Below, in pieces: positions 18,169-29,194 of a stretch of 52,507 bases of DNA; the first letter of the stretch is position 1; the number at the start of each line of letters is the position of its first letter. Made by a program: the position numbers and the translations under genes. This DNA is from Caulobacter sp. (GTDB lineage: Bacteria; Pseudomonadota; Alphaproteobacteria; Caulobacterales; Caulobacteraceae). Under the pieces are notes generated by a model, which saw only the letters and a program-made list of their open reading frames with translations, was not told where the DNA came from and did not search any database. The stretch spans positions 1 through 52,507 of the forward strand of contig JAHBYC010000018.1 of assembly GCA_019636175.1 (NCBI GenBank), given 5' to 3'.

Positions 18169-18574
18169 ACCGAGGCTGGGCGTCGGCGTGGCGATCGTCA
18201 GGGGCGGCCGACTGCTGCTGATCCGGCGCCTGAGGCCGCCGGAGGCCGGCTGCTGGGGACTGCCCGGCGGCAAGGTCGACTTTCTCGAGCCGGTGGAGAC
18301 CGCCATCCGGCGGGAGGCGCGGGAAGAGCTGGGCGTCGATCTGGGGCCCCTGCGCCTGCTGTGCGTGACCGACCAGCTGCATCCCGAGACGCCCGAACAC
18401 TGGGTGGCCCCGGTCTATCTGACGGGCGAGATCAACGGCGAGCCGACTATTCAGGAGCCGGAGAAACACGACGGGCTGGACTGGTTCGGCCTGGACGCCC
18501 TGCCGACGCCCCTGACCATGGCGACGATCCGGGCCGCGCGGGCGCTCAAAGAGCCGGATTCAAGCCTCGCGTGA
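18161..18574 (+). CDS. Nudix hydrolase
   Basis: The 137-residue protein has a full Nudix box: GGKVDFLEPVETAIRREA continuing to REELGV, matching GX5EX7REUXEEXGU with all metal-binding glutamates. Nudix enzymes split nucleoside diphosphates linked to another group. The exact substrate (oxidised nucleotide, NDP-sugar or other) cannot be read from the sequence. It overlaps the GNAT gene by 8 bases and the two are probably one operon. The gene reaches normal small-Nudix length. Confidence 0.88.
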   Translation: MPEPRLGVGVAIVRGGRLLLIRRLRPPEAGCWGLPGGKVDFLEPVETAIRREAREELGVDLGPLRLLCVTDQLHPETPEHWVAPVYLTGEINGEPTIQEPEKHDGLDWFGLDALPTPLTMATIRAARALKEPDSSLA

Positions 18575-18660
18575 ATCCTTCACGACGGGCGGGAAAAGTG
18601 AGCATGATCAAGGGCTTGAAAGGGTAACAATTCGAAACAGGACTTGCTTTGCTGCATTGC

Positions 18661-18710
18661 GGTGTAGGTCCTAGAACACCGACAAGGCGTGGTGCGGTCA
18701 GTTCGACCGC
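18661..18710 (+). promoter_or_regulatory. Structured leader before lpxC
   Basis: Two inverted repeats lie in the 159-base gap before lpxC: GGTGT/ACACC (18661-18665 with 18676-18680) and GCGGTC/GACCGC (18694-18699 with 18705-18710, five-base loop). They could form hairpins in the lpxC leader. Upstream, CTTGCTTTG near 18641 is a possible -35 element. The assignment is tentative. Confidence 0.3.
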
Positions 18711-18733
18711 CAGCATAATTTGAAGGTCGGTCC

Positions 18734-19630
18734 TTGTCCGTTTCGGCTTACCATCAGCATACCGTCGCCGGCCCCGCCATTTTCGCGGGACTGGGCCTGC
18801 ATACGGGCGAGCATGTCCGCGTCGCCATCCGGCCGGCCGCGCCGGACGCCGGCATCGTGTTCGTGCGCACCGACGTCAAGGATCGTGACAACCGCGTGCC
18901 GGTTTCCGCCGAGGCGGTGGTGAAGACCCAGCTAGGCACGGTGATCGGCAACGACGCCGGCGTGACCGTCTCGACCATCGAGCATCTGATGGCCGCCATG
19001 GCGGCGCTCGGCATCGACAACGCCGTCGTCGAGCTGGATGGCCCCGAGGCCCCGATCCTGGACGGTTCTTCCCAGCCCTTCATCGAAATCCTCGACCATG
19101 TCGGCCGTCGCCGTCAGGAAGCGGCGCGCCGCTACATCGAGATCCTCGACACCGTCGAGGTTGTCGAGGGCGACAAGCGCGCCAGCCTTTCGCCCTGCGA
19201 ACACTTCGAGGTGGCCTTCGAGATCAAGTTCGACGCGGCGCCGATCGGGCGCCAGCGGGTGGACCTGGTGGTCGATGAGGCTTCGTTCCGCGAGGAGCTG
19301 GCGGCCTGCCGCACCTTCGGCTTCATCCGTGAGGTCGAGGCCCTGCGCGCCATGGGCCTGGCCCGGGGCGGCTCGATGGAGAACGCGGTGGTTCTGGACG
19401 GCGACCGGATCCTCAACCCCGAAGGCCTGCGCCGTCCCGACGAGTTCGTGCGTCACAAGGCGCTGGACGCGGTCGGCGACCTTTATGTGCTGGGCATGCC
19501 GATCCTGGGCCGTTTCGACGGCCTCTACGCCGGCCATGGCCTGAACAACCTGGTCGTCCGCGCCCTGATGGCCAACCCGGACGCCTGGCGCGTCCGCACC
19601 TGGACCCAGGAACTGGCCCAGGCGGTCTGA
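18734..19630 (+). CDS. lpxC: UDP-3-O-acyl-N-acetylglucosamine deacetylase LpxC
   Basis: LpxC is the zinc deacetylase that commits precursor to lipid A. The 298-residue protein has the zinc ligand in STIEHLMAAM (about residue 77), the second metal site in HKALDAVGDLYVLG (about 235-248) and the catalytic histidine in YAGHGLNNLVVRAL (about 262). The start is TTG with AAGG about 8 bases upstream, and the first conserved HQHTV follows at once. Length is normal. Its location after ftsZ, separated by the GNAT and Nudix genes, matches gene order in related alphaproteobacteria. Confidence 0.96.
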   Translation: MSVSAYHQHTVAGPAIFAGLGLHTGEHVRVAIRPAAPDAGIVFVRTDVKDRDNRVPVSAEAVVKTQLGTVIGNDAGVTVSTIEHLMAAMAALGIDNAVVELDGPEAPILDGSSQPFIEILDHVGRRRQEAARRYIEILDTVEVVEGDKRASLSPCEHFEVAFEIKFDAAPIGRQRVDLVVDEASFREELAACRTFGFIREVEALRAMGLARGGSMENAVVLDGDRILNPEGLRRPDEFVRHKALDAVGDLYVLGMPILGRFDGLYAGHGLNNLVVRALMANPDAWRVRTWTQELAQAV

Positions 19631-19637
19631 TCGCGCC

Positions 19638-19670
19638 CGCCGCCGGCGCTTGCGTCGCGGCGGCGTGTTT
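19638..19670 (+). terminator. Likely intrinsic terminator after lpxC
   Basis: An 8-base-pair GC stem, CGCCGCCG (19638-19645) with CGGCGGCG (19658-19665), is followed by TGTTTCTTCT. It starts 8 bases after the lpxC stop. Confidence 0.6.
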
Positions 19671-19741
19671 CTTCTCCACTCGCCACATTTGCGCCCGCCC
19701 CCTCGTGGTGTAGATACGGTTCCCACGGCGCGGGGGCGCGC

Positions 19742-20671
19742 GTGATTGATTTGTTGATGCGAGGGTTCGTGCAGCCTGCTTCCTGGAGCCGCAAGGCCAT
19801 TTTCGCCGCCGCCGTCGCGGGGGCCCTGGTCGTTACCGGCTGCGCCGGTCAGAAGCCCAAGCCGCGGCTGGCCTACATCGAGCGCCCGGTCGAGCTGCTC
19901 TACGCCACCGGCGCCGACCGCATGGATCACAAGCGCTGGACCGACGCCATCGCCTACTTCGAGGAGGTGGAGCGCCAGCACCCCTATTCGGAATGGTCGC
20001 GCCGGGCGATGCTGATGACGGCCTACGCCAACTATCAGTCCAACAACTATTCCGCCGCCATCGACAACGCCGATCGCTTCATCAACCTGTACCCGGGCAA
20101 TCCCTCGACGCCCTACGCCTTCTACCTGAAGGCCGTCTGCTACTTCGAACAGATCGTCGACGTCGGCCGCGACCAGGCCGCCACCGAGCAGGCCCTGGCG
20201 GCGTTGCGCGAGGTGCAGCTGCGCTATCCCGACAGCGAATACGCCAAGGACGCCGCCTACAAGATCGACATGGTCGAGGACCAACTGGCGGGCAAGGAAA
20301 TGGCCGTCGGCCGCTGGTACCTGCGCGAGGGCCAGACCATCGCCGCCATCGGCCGCTTCCGCACCGTGGTCGACAAGTACCAGACCACCTCCCACGCGCC
20401 GGAAGCCCTCTACCGGCTGATCGAGGCCTATCTGACCATGGGCCTGACCGGCGAGGCCCAGCGCACCGGCGCGGTTCTCGGCTACAACTATCCGGGCGAT
20501 ATCTGGTACCGCGACGCCTACAAGCTGCTCAACGACAAGGGTCTGCAGCCGGCCGTCGCGCCGCTGACCCCCGGCGCCAAGCGCAGCATGCTGCAGAAGC
20601 TGTTCGGCCAGAAGGGCACCGCCCTGCCGCCGCCGAAGGAAGACGACGCCCCGCCGCCTCCGGCGTCCTGA
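19742..20671 (+). CDS. bamD: Outer membrane assembly lipoprotein BamD
   Basis: BamD is the essential lipoprotein of the BAM complex, which inserts beta-barrel proteins in the outer membrane. The 309-residue precursor has a lipoprotein signal with lipobox VVTGC (cysteine 34). Five TPR-like helical repeats follow: AIAYFEEVERQHPYSEW, AIDNADRFINLYPGNP, ALAALREVQLRYPDSEY and later units. The C-terminus is a proline-rich tail. A GTG at 19742 has a G-rich site upstream. An ATG at 19757 would shorten the signal peptide by 5 residues and is also plausible. Confidence 0.94.
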   Translation: MIDLLMRGFVQPASWSRKAIFAAAVAGALVVTGCAGQKPKPRLAYIERPVELLYATGADRMDHKRWTDAIAYFEEVERQHPYSEWSRRAMLMTAYANYQSNNYSAAIDNADRFINLYPGNPSTPYAFYLKAVCYFEQIVDVGRDQAATEQALAALREVQLRYPDSEYAKDAAYKIDMVEDQLAGKEMAVGRWYLREGQTIAAIGRFRTVVDKYQTTSHAPEALYRLIEAYLTMGLTGEAQRTGAVLGYNYPGDIWYRDAYKLLNDKGLQPAVAPLTPGAKRSMLQKLFGQKGTALPPPKEDDAPPPPAS

Positions 20672-20703
20672 GGCGCAGCGGCTCGGGCCCTTTGACATCC
20701 GCT

Positions 20704-20718
20704 GATTCGGGGCGATTC
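20704..20718. promoter_or_regulatory. Paired GANTC sites before recN
   Basis: Two GATTC sites, at 20704 and 20714, lie 10 bases apart and directly before the recN ATG at 20727. TTTGACA at 20691-20697 is a possible -35 element. No LexA-type GTTC-N7-GTTC box was seen. Confidence 0.4.
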
Positions 20719-20726
20719 TGTCCGCC

Positions 20727-22421
20727 ATGCTGATCGGCCTCACCATTCGCGACGTCGTGCTGATTGAGCAGCTCGACCTGACCTTCGGGCCGGGCCTTAC
20801 GGCGCTGACCGGGGAGACCGGCGCGGGCAAGTCGATCATTCTCGATGCGCTGGGTCTGGCGACCGGCGCGCGGGCCGACGCCGGGCTGGTGCGTCGCGGC
20901 GCGAGCCAGGCGGCGGCGGTGGCCATGTTCGCCCTGCCGCCGGATCACGCGGTCTGGGCGGTGCTGGAGGAAAAGGGCCTCGACTACACGCCGGACGAGG
21001 ATCTGGTGCTGCGCCGGCAGCTGTCGGCCGACGGTCGCTCCCGCGCCTTCGTCAACGACCAGGCGACCAGCGTGGCGACCCTCAAGGAGATCGGCGGCCT
21101 GCTGCTTGAGGTGCATGGTCAGCATGAGACCGTCGGACTGCTGGACGCCCGCACGCACGGACGACTGCTGGACGCCTATGGCCAGGTGTCGTCCGAGGCC
21201 GTGGCCGCCGCCTGGAGCGGCTGGCGGGCGGCGCGGCAGGCGCTGCAGGCGCTGAAGGACCAGGCCGACAGGGCCGCCGCCGAGATCGAGGAAATCACCC
21301 TGCGTCTGTCGGAGCTGGACCAGCTCGATCCGCGCGAGGGCGAGGAGGCCGACCTGGCCGAGGAGCGGGCCCTGCTGGGCGCGGCGGAAAAGGCCCTGGC
21401 GGACATTGCCGCGGCGCGTGATGCGGTCGAGGGCGGGCAGATTTCCAGCCGTCTGGCCCAGGCCTTCCGCGCCCTGGAGCGCGCCCGGGAACGCGCCGTG
21501 CAGGCCGGGGCCGGGGAGGGCGGCGCGGCCCTGACCCGCCTGACCGCCGCCCAGGACTACATCGATCGCGCCGCCAATGAGGCGCAGGAGGCCGCCGCCG
21601 CCATCGACGCCGCCGCCGGCGCGTTTGATCTGGACCCGCAACGGCTGGAGCAGGCCGAGGAGCGATTGTTCGCCTTGCGCGCCATGGCCCGCAAACTGTC
21701 GGTCAGTGTGGAGGAATTGCCGGCGCTGCGGGTGCGCTTCGCCCGCGATCTGGCGGCGTTCGAATCGACCGGCGAGGACCTGAAGGCGGCGGAGGCCGCC
21801 GAGGCCTGGGCGCGGGAAGGCTATTTCACCGCCGCGGCCCGGCTGTCGACGGAGCGGCGTGCGGCCGGGGACCGGCTGGCCAGCGCGGTCGAGGCGGAGC
21901 TGACCCCGCTGAAGCTGGAAAAGGCCCGGTTCCGCGTGGCGGTCGAGGCACTGCCGGAAGAGCGGGCCGGACCGTCGGGTCTCGACCGGATCGCCTTCGA
22001 GATTTCCACCAACCCGGGCGCCCCCTTCGGGCCCCTGGAATCCATCGCCTCGGGCGGCGAATTGGCCCGCTTCGCCCTGGCGCTGAAGGCGGCTCTCGCT
22101 GGCCGCGACGGCGTGCAGCCGTTGATGATCTTCGACGAGGTCGACCAGGGGGTCGGGGGCGCGGTCGCCGACGCCGTGGGGCTGCGGCTGAAGCGACTGG
22201 CCAGCGGCGCCCAGGTCCTGGTGGTCACCCACAGCCCGCAGGTCGCGGCGCGGGGCGACGCCCACTGGCGGATCGCCAAGGCCGGAGACGCCGAAGCCGT
22301 TCGCACCGCCGTGGAGCCGCTGGACCCCGAGGCCCGGGAGGAGGAGATCGCCCGGATGCTGTCAGGGGCCGAGATCACGGCTGAAGCCCGGGCTGCGGCG
22401 CGAGCGCTGATCGGCGCATAG
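20727..22421 (+). CDS. recN: DNA repair protein RecN
   Basis: RecN is an SMC-like ATPase acting in double-strand-break repair. The 564-residue protein has the Walker A loop GETGAGKSIILDAL (about residue 30), a long alanine- and glutamate-rich coiled coil (about 160-380), the ABC signature IASGGELARFALALK (about 433) and Walker B LMIFDEVDQGVGG (about 468). Length is normal. The start ATG is followed by the typical MLIGLTIRDVVLIEQL. It sits between bamD and ligA, an order common in this order of bacteria. Confidence 0.96.
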   Translation: MLIGLTIRDVVLIEQLDLTFGPGLTALTGETGAGKSIILDALGLATGARADAGLVRRGASQAAAVAMFALPPDHAVWAVLEEKGLDYTPDEDLVLRRQLSADGRSRAFVNDQATSVATLKEIGGLLLEVHGQHETVGLLDARTHGRLLDAYGQVSSEAVAAAWSGWRAARQALQALKDQADRAAAEIEEITLRLSELDQLDPREGEEADLAEERALLGAAEKALADIAAARDAVEGGQISSRLAQAFRALERARERAVQAGAGEGGAALTRLTAAQDYIDRAANEAQEAAAAIDAAAGAFDLDPQRLEQAEERLFALRAMARKLSVSVEELPALRVRFARDLAAFESTGEDLKAAEAAEAWAREGYFTAAARLSTERRAAGDRLASAVEAELTPLKLEKARFRVAVEALPEERAGPSGLDRIAFEISTNPGAPFGPLESIASGGELARFALALKAALAGRDGVQPLMIFDEVDQGVGGAVADAVGLRLKRLASGAQVLVVTHSPQVAARGDAHWRIAKAGDAEAVRTAVEPLDPEAREEEIARMLSGAEITAEARAAARALIGA

Positions 22422-22465
22422 CTCTTGCTTCCAGGCCTCTCGCGATGGCGCTTCGGAGCCGCTAG

Positions 22466-24568
<2,103 letters not shown>

Positions 24569-24665
24569 CAGACGAACACTGTTCTCTGGACGGGGCGCCC
24601 GCGCCGTGCATACAATCTCAACGACAATTGAAAGGCGCGCGCGCCATCGTTGAATTGGGGCCCCT

Positions 24666-25469
24666 ATGGCAAACGTGGTTCTGACGGATGGCCTTCGGGC
24701 TGAATACGAAAGACTGTTCGACAGCTGCGCGATCAGGCCGGAACGGCAAGGCCTGGTCGAGAGCCTCGTCAATCAGCTTGAGGGGCACCGGGGGCGCTAT
24801 CAGGCGGTTGGCAATGGACTGGGCATTCCATGGGCCTTCATCGCCGTGGTCCACAACATGGAATCCAGCCAAAGCTTCAACGGGCACCTGCATAATGGCG
24901 ATCCCCTGACCGCACGGACCCGGCAGGTCCCGGCAGGCCGGCCGAAATCCGGTTCGCCGCCCTTCACCTGGGAACAGAGCGCCGCTGACGCCCTGACGCT
25001 CAAGGGCCTGTCAGCCAGCACGGACTGGACGTTGGCCGGGCTGCTCTATCAGCTGGAGCGCTACAATGGATGGGGATACCGGACCTATCATCCCCACGTC
25101 CTGTCGCCCTATCTGTGGAGCTTCACCAACCACTACAGTTCCGGAAAATATGTCGCGGATGGGCGGTGGTCTGAAACGGCGGTGTCCAAGCAGTGTGGCG
25201 CGGTCGCCTTGCTTCGTCGCATGGCCGAGCGAGGTCTGACCACCTTTATCGATCAACAGGCCCCGGCCAACGCCACGCCGATGATCGCCCGGTATGTCAC
25301 CGCCAAGCCGTCCGATCCCGGCCTGCTGGCCCGCGCCATGGCCCTGCAGACCTGGCTAAACACCCATCCCGGTATTTTTCTCAAGGTCGACGGGTTTGCG
25401 GGAAACAGGACTTCGGAGGCCTATCGGCTGGTGTCCGGCCATTATCTTCCCGGCGATCCGAGGGGCTAG
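24666..25469 (+). CDS. Muramidase-like protein with peptidoglycan-binding tail
   Basis: The 267-residue protein has a lysozyme-like N-terminal part in which VVHNMESSQSFNGHLHNGDP (around residues 62-80) supplies a candidate catalytic glutamate, E66. The WGYRTYHPHVLSPYLWSFTNHY stretch is split across residues 130-155 and typical of one bacterial and phage-linked family. The last 45 residues resemble a small peptidoglycan-binding domain (LQTWLN ... KVDGFAGNRTSEAYRL). No signal peptide is visible, so release would need lysis, a holin or another export route. The gene stands alone and ends in a CTAG shared with the convergent gene. Substrate assignment to peptidoglycan is inferred from family resemblance. 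Confidence 0.65.
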   Translation: MANVVLTDGLRAEYERLFDSCAIRPERQGLVESLVNQLEGHRGRYQAVGNGLGIPWAFIAVVHNMESSQSFNGHLHNGDPLTARTRQVPAGRPKSGSPPFTWEQSAADALTLKGLSASTDWTLAGLLYQLERYNGWGYRTYHPHVLSPYLWSFTNHYSSGKYVADGRWSETAVSKQCGAVALLRRMAERGLTTFIDQQAPANATPMIARYVTAKPSDPGLLARAMALQTWLNTHPGIFLKVDGFAGNRTSEAYRLVSGHYLPGDPRG

Positions 25470-26128
25470 CCTGACGCCTGGCCCTGCTTCCTGCCGCCCA
25501 GATCCGCCAGCGCCGAGAGGGCGACGACGACGAGGTAGACGATCAGGGCGGTCCGTCCATAGGCGGCGATGGGGCCGCTCGGCTCGGTCATGCTGGCGAA
25601 GATCTGCAGGCCGACCAGGAAGGTGATGAACAGGAGCGCCGGCCAGGCCGAACGGTCCCAGGCGCCGCGACTCCACAGCCAGGCGCCGCCGCCCAGGGCG
25701 ATCAGCCCCATCTCCAGCATCGCCTCCTGCAGCGGGTAGTTCCACAGGCCAAGGCCGACCTTGTCGCCGCCGAACCACAGCTCCAGATCGGGTCGGTGCA
25801 CCAGCCAGTCGAGCGCCCAGTGGGAGAAGACCACCAGCCCCACGGCGATCGCCGCCCGCATGGGCAGCTTTAGCAATATCCGGCAGAGCAGCAGGGCGGC
25901 CACCGACCAGGCGATCGCCGCCGGCAGGCTGTGGGTGAAGGGCATGTAGTAGAGGTCGAGCGGACTGCCCGGCAGGCTGGGGTCGAACCGCACCTTTTCG
26001 ACGCCGGCCATCAACAGGGCCGACCAGCCGATGTCGACAAGCTGGGCGCCGGCGACCAGGGTCCAGAGCGGAGCGCGGGGCTCGATGGCCTTGGCGGCCA
26101 GGGCGGTGGCGTAGTGTCCGACGAACAT
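25466..26128 (-). CDS. Multi-pass membrane protein, possible YdjM-type metal hydrolase
   Basis: The 220-residue protein has about six hydrophobic segments. Histidines and aspartates are placed as in membrane-bound YdjM-like proteins: MFVGHYATALAAK at the start, PFTHSLPAA near residue 63 and FSHWALDWLVH near 102. Members are annotated as metal-dependent hydrolases without proven activity. The ATG at 26128 begins directly with the conserved FVGHY. The stop codon overlaps that of the convergent muramidase-like gene in the four bases CTAG. Function is uncertain. Confidence 0.6.
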   Translation of the reverse strand: MFVGHYATALAAKAIEPRAPLWTLVAGAQLVDIGWSALLMAGVEKVRFDPSLPGSPLDLYYMPFTHSLPAAIAWSVAALLLCRILLKLPMRAAIAVGLVVFSHWALDWLVHRPDLELWFGGDKVGLGLWNYPLQEAMLEMGLIALGGGAWLWSRGAWDRSAWPALLFITFLVGLQIFASMTEPSGPIAAYGRTALIVYLVVVALSALADLGGRKQGQASG

Positions 26129-26203
26129 GGCGGTCTCCCCCGAGACTTTTGGTCAGCTTGGCGCCGATAACACCGGTCTGGCAACCTTCTGTCGGCCGGG
26201 GGC

Positions 26204-27262
26204 TCAGGCGTCCGAGACCGGCGGTTTGGCCGCGGCCGCCGCCAGCTGGGCCGCGCGGGCGTCTTCCTCGGCGCCGCGCAACAGGTCGTCGGCGGCGTCG
26301 TTGTGATTGTCGACCGGCGGGGCCTCGTCCGGCTCGGCGGCCTTCTTCGGCGGCTTGAGGCCCAGGGCCTGGCGGGCGGCGTCGCCCTCCTGGTCGAACA
26401 GGGTGCGGACGCGCAGATCGCGCTGCGGGAAGGGAATTTCGAAGCCGCCGTTCCGCAGGGCGCCCTCGATGGCCCAGGTGTAGGCGGCATGGGCGGCGTT
26501 GGGACGCTTGACCGACTCCAGGGCCGGCCAGACGACCAGTTCGAACTTCAAGCCGGAGTCGCCAAAGCCGATCAGCCAGACCTGGCTCTTGCGCTGGGGC
26601 GTGTCGGGCTGGGTGAAGGGCACCTCGTGGGCGGCCTTGAGCACCGCGTCGCGCACCGCCTCCTTGTCCGAACCGTAGGCGACGGAAAACGGCACATGCA
26701 TGCGGCGGGCGGTGTTCTGGTGGGTCCAGTTGATGACCGGCGCCTCGATCAGCTTGCTGTTGGGCACCAGGATGTCGATGTCGTCATTGTTGCGCAGGCG
26801 GGTGGCTCTTGGCCCGATCTCGGCGACCACGCCCCGCTCGCCGGTCTGCAGTTCCAGATAGTCGCCGATCTGCACCAGACGGTCGAACACCAGCAGCAGG
26901 CCGGAGATGAACTCCTTGACCACCCCCTGCAGGCCGAAGCCAAGACCGACGCCCAGGGCCCCGGCGAACAGGCTGAGGGACGAGAGGTCGAGGCCGATCG
27001 CCGAAAAACCCAGAAAGGCGCCGATGACGATCAGGCCGTAGGTGGACAGCTTTTCGACGATGTAGATGGTCGGCGCCGCCTGCGGGCGCTTGTCACGGAT
27101 GCGGTGCAGCAGCCGGCCGGACCAGCGCGACGCCAGCCAGCCCAGCACGATCAGGACGACGCCGGTGACCAGGCCGCCGAGGGTCACGGTCGAGGCGCCC
27201 AGGGTAAGCAGCTTGAACCCGTCCAGGTTCATCAGTTCCCGGGGAATGAAGTCTGGGGTCAT
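26204..27262 (-). CDS. MscS-family mechanosensitive ion channel
   Basis: The 352-residue protein has three membrane segments (about residues 18-115), of which the pore-lining one is SLFAGALGVGLGFGLQGVVKEF, split by the usual Gly/Ala pattern. The MscS beta domain follows (GDYLELQTGERGVVAEIGPRA split at residue 150, and DIDILVPNSKLIEAPVINWT), then an alpha-beta C-terminal domain and an acidic tail. It should open under membrane tension after osmotic downshock. ATG at 27262 is used, and an ATG at 27304 would add 14 residues. It is divergent from tamA with about 120 bases between. Confidence 0.9.
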   Translation of the reverse strand: MTPDFIPRELMNLDGFKLLTLGASTVTLGGLVTGVVLIVLGWLASRWSGRLLHRIRDKRPQAAPTIYIVEKLSTYGLIVIGAFLGFSAIGLDLSSLSLFAGALGVGLGFGLQGVVKEFISGLLLVFDRLVQIGDYLELQTGERGVVAEIGPRATRLRNNDDIDILVPNSKLIEAPVINWTHQNTARRMHVPFSVAYGSDKEAVRDAVLKAAHEVPFTQPDTPQRKSQVWLIGFGDSGLKFELVVWPALESVKRPNAAHAAYTWAIEGALRNGGFEIPFPQRDLRVRTLFDQEGDAARQALGLKPPKKAAEPDEAPPVDNHNDAADDLLRGAEEDARAAQLAAAAAKPPVSDA

Positions 27263-27385
27263 GTCGCGACTTTGGCCGCCCGGGGTTGCGACGGCAAGGT
27301 TCATCACCGGATCGCCGCCTTGGGCGTGACAACCCGCGCGAGGCTCGCTAGACCAAGGATCGGGGCGCTGAGCAGGAAAAACGGA

Positions 27386-29194
27386 TTGGCGACCCACCGC
27401 CTTTGTCTTCTGATGCTTTTCACCGCCGGCCTCCTGGCGCCGGTGGCCGCCGCACGCGCCGAGGAGCCGAACGCGGCGGTGCAGGGGGTGCAGGACGAGG
27501 ATCTGCGCGACCAGATCCGCGCCGCCATCGGCACGGCGGAACACGCCGCCACATCCCGCTTCGAGGCCCGGCGCCGGGGACGGGACGCGGCCGAGTCGGC
27601 CATCGCCGTGCTGCGCTCGGAGGGCTATTACGCCGGCGAGGCCCAGTCCGATCTTGCCGACCGGGAGGACGACGACAGCGAGGCGCCGCCTAGGGCGGTG
27701 GTCAAGGTCACGCCCGGCCCGCGGTTCCGCATCGCCCGGCCGTCGATCGACTGGGTGAACGATCCCCCTTCGCCGGAAGTGCAGGGCGCGGGCAGCCTGG
27801 CCATGGCGCTGCGGCGCGGCGCGCCGGGACGGGCCGAGGATGTGATCGCCGCCGAGGGGCGCATCCTGTCGGCGATCCAGCAGCGCGGCCATGCCGACGC
27901 CAAGGCGATGCCGAGGGAAGTCATCGTCGACCATGCCGACAAGACCGTGCGGCCGACCTTCCGCATCGACGCCGGACCCCTGGTGCGGCTGGATTCGGTG
28001 GTGCTCGACTACCAGGGCCGCACCCGGCCCGAATGGATCGCCCGGCTGACCCCGTGGAAGCCCGGGACCATCTATGCGCCCGACGAACTGGCCGAGCTGG
28101 AGCGGCGACTGCGGGAAACGGGGGCCTATGAGTCGGTGCAGGTGTCCCTGCAACCGGCCGACCAGCTGACCGAGGACGGCCTGAGGCCGGTCCTGCTGAC
28201 CTTGCGCGACCGCCCGAGGCGCTCGCTGGAAGTCGGCGCCGGCTATTCGACCAGCGAGGGGGCGGGTCTGGATGTCACCACCACCCGCTACAACGGCTGG
28301 AGACGGGCCGACACCCGGGTCATCGCCCTGCGGCTGGCCGAGATCCAGCAGCGGCTGGACTATCGCGTCTCGCTGCCCCACTGGCGCAAGCCGCGCCAGA
28401 CCCTGACGGTGACCGCCAGCGCATACAACGAACAGACCGACGCTTATGATCAGACGGGGGCCAGCCTGACCGCCGACGTGACGCGGCGCAGCGGCGTCAA
28501 CGCCTATGTCACCTATGGCGCCGCGATCTCGGGCGGACGGGTCGCGGAGATTCTGACCATCGGCAACGTTGTGCTGCGCGGGGTCGACCGCAACCTGTTC
28601 GACATTTCGCTGCTGGGGGCCGTCGCGCTGGATCATTCCGATGATCCGCTGGATCCCAAGCGGGGTTGGCGGGTGGAAGCAAGGGCAGAGCCGATCGCCA
28701 CCTTCGGCGACGCCCAGCTGGCCTATCTGAAGCTGCAGGGCCAGGGCAGCTATTACCTGCCCTTGATGGACGAGGATCGTCTGGTGCTCGCCACGCGGGT
28801 CAAGCTGGGGGTCATCGCCGGGGCCGATCCGGGCGATGTGCCGGCCGCCCGGCGCTTCTATTCCGGCGGCGGGGGATCGGTGCGCGGCTATGGCTATCAG
28901 GCGGTGGGGCCGCGCATCAGCTCGACCCCGCTGGGCGGCACCTCCCTGGCCGAAGGGTCCGTCGAGCTGCGCTACAACATCACCGAACGCTGGGGCGTGG
29001 TCGGCTTCGTCGACATCGGGGCCGTGGGCGCCGACAGCTTCCCCGCCGGGCGCGATTTCAGCGCCGGGGCCGGCATCGGCGTGCGCTACAACCTGGGCTT
29101 CGGCCCGATCCGCGCCGATATCGCCATCCCGCTGGATCCCCGCGACAATGATCCGGCCTTCCAGATCTACATCAGCATCGGTCAGGCGTTTTGA
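27386..29194 (+). CDS. tamA: Translocation and assembly module protein TamA (Omp85 family)
   Basis: TamA is an outer-membrane Omp85 barrel that works with TamB in outer-membrane biogenesis. The 602-residue precursor begins with a signal peptide (MATHRLCLLMLFTAGLLAP, cleaved near residue 25). POTRA-like domains cover about 30-270 and a 16-strand barrel follows, with the Omp85 lid motif GSVRGYGYQAVGPR (about 490) and a C-terminal aromatic residue (GQAF). A TTG start with AGGA spaced 8 bases fits the signal peptide. The open frame continues far upstream without a credible start. It overlaps tamB by four bases. Confidence 0.92.
   Translation: MATHRLCLLMLFTAGLLAPVAAARAEEPNAAVQGVQDEDLRDQIRAAIGTAEHAATSRFEARRRGRDAAESAIAVLRSEGYYAGEAQSDLADREDDDSEAPPRAVVKVTPGPRFRIARPSIDWVNDPPSPEVQGAGSLAMALRRGAPGRAEDVIAAEGRILSAIQQRGHADAKAMPREVIVDHADKTVRPTFRIDAGPLVRLDSVVLDYQGRTRPEWIARLTPWKPGTIYAPDELAELERRLRETGAYESVQVSLQPADQLTEDGLRPVLLTLRDRPRRSLEVGAGYSTSEGAGLDVTTTRYNGWRRADTRVIALRLAEIQQRLDYRVSLPHWRKPRQTLTVTASAYNEQTDAYDQTGASLTADVTRRSGVNAYVTYGAAISGGRVAEILTIGNVVLRGVDRNLFDISLLGAVALDHSDDPLDPKRGWRVEARAEPIATFGDAQLAYLKLQGQGSYYLPLMDEDRLVLATRVKLGVIAGADPGDVPAARRFYSGGGGSVRGYGYQAVGPRISSTPLGGTSLAEGSVELRYNITERWGVVGFVDIGAVGADSFPAGRDFSAGAGIGVRYNLGFGPIRADIAIPLDPRDNDPAFQIYISIGQAF

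Noticed and set aside
26303-27385. Upstream extension of the tamA frame antisense to the MscS gene
   Set aside because: The signal peptide begins after the TTG at 27386 with a good ribosome binding site. The upstream part is the reverse complement of the MscS coding region.
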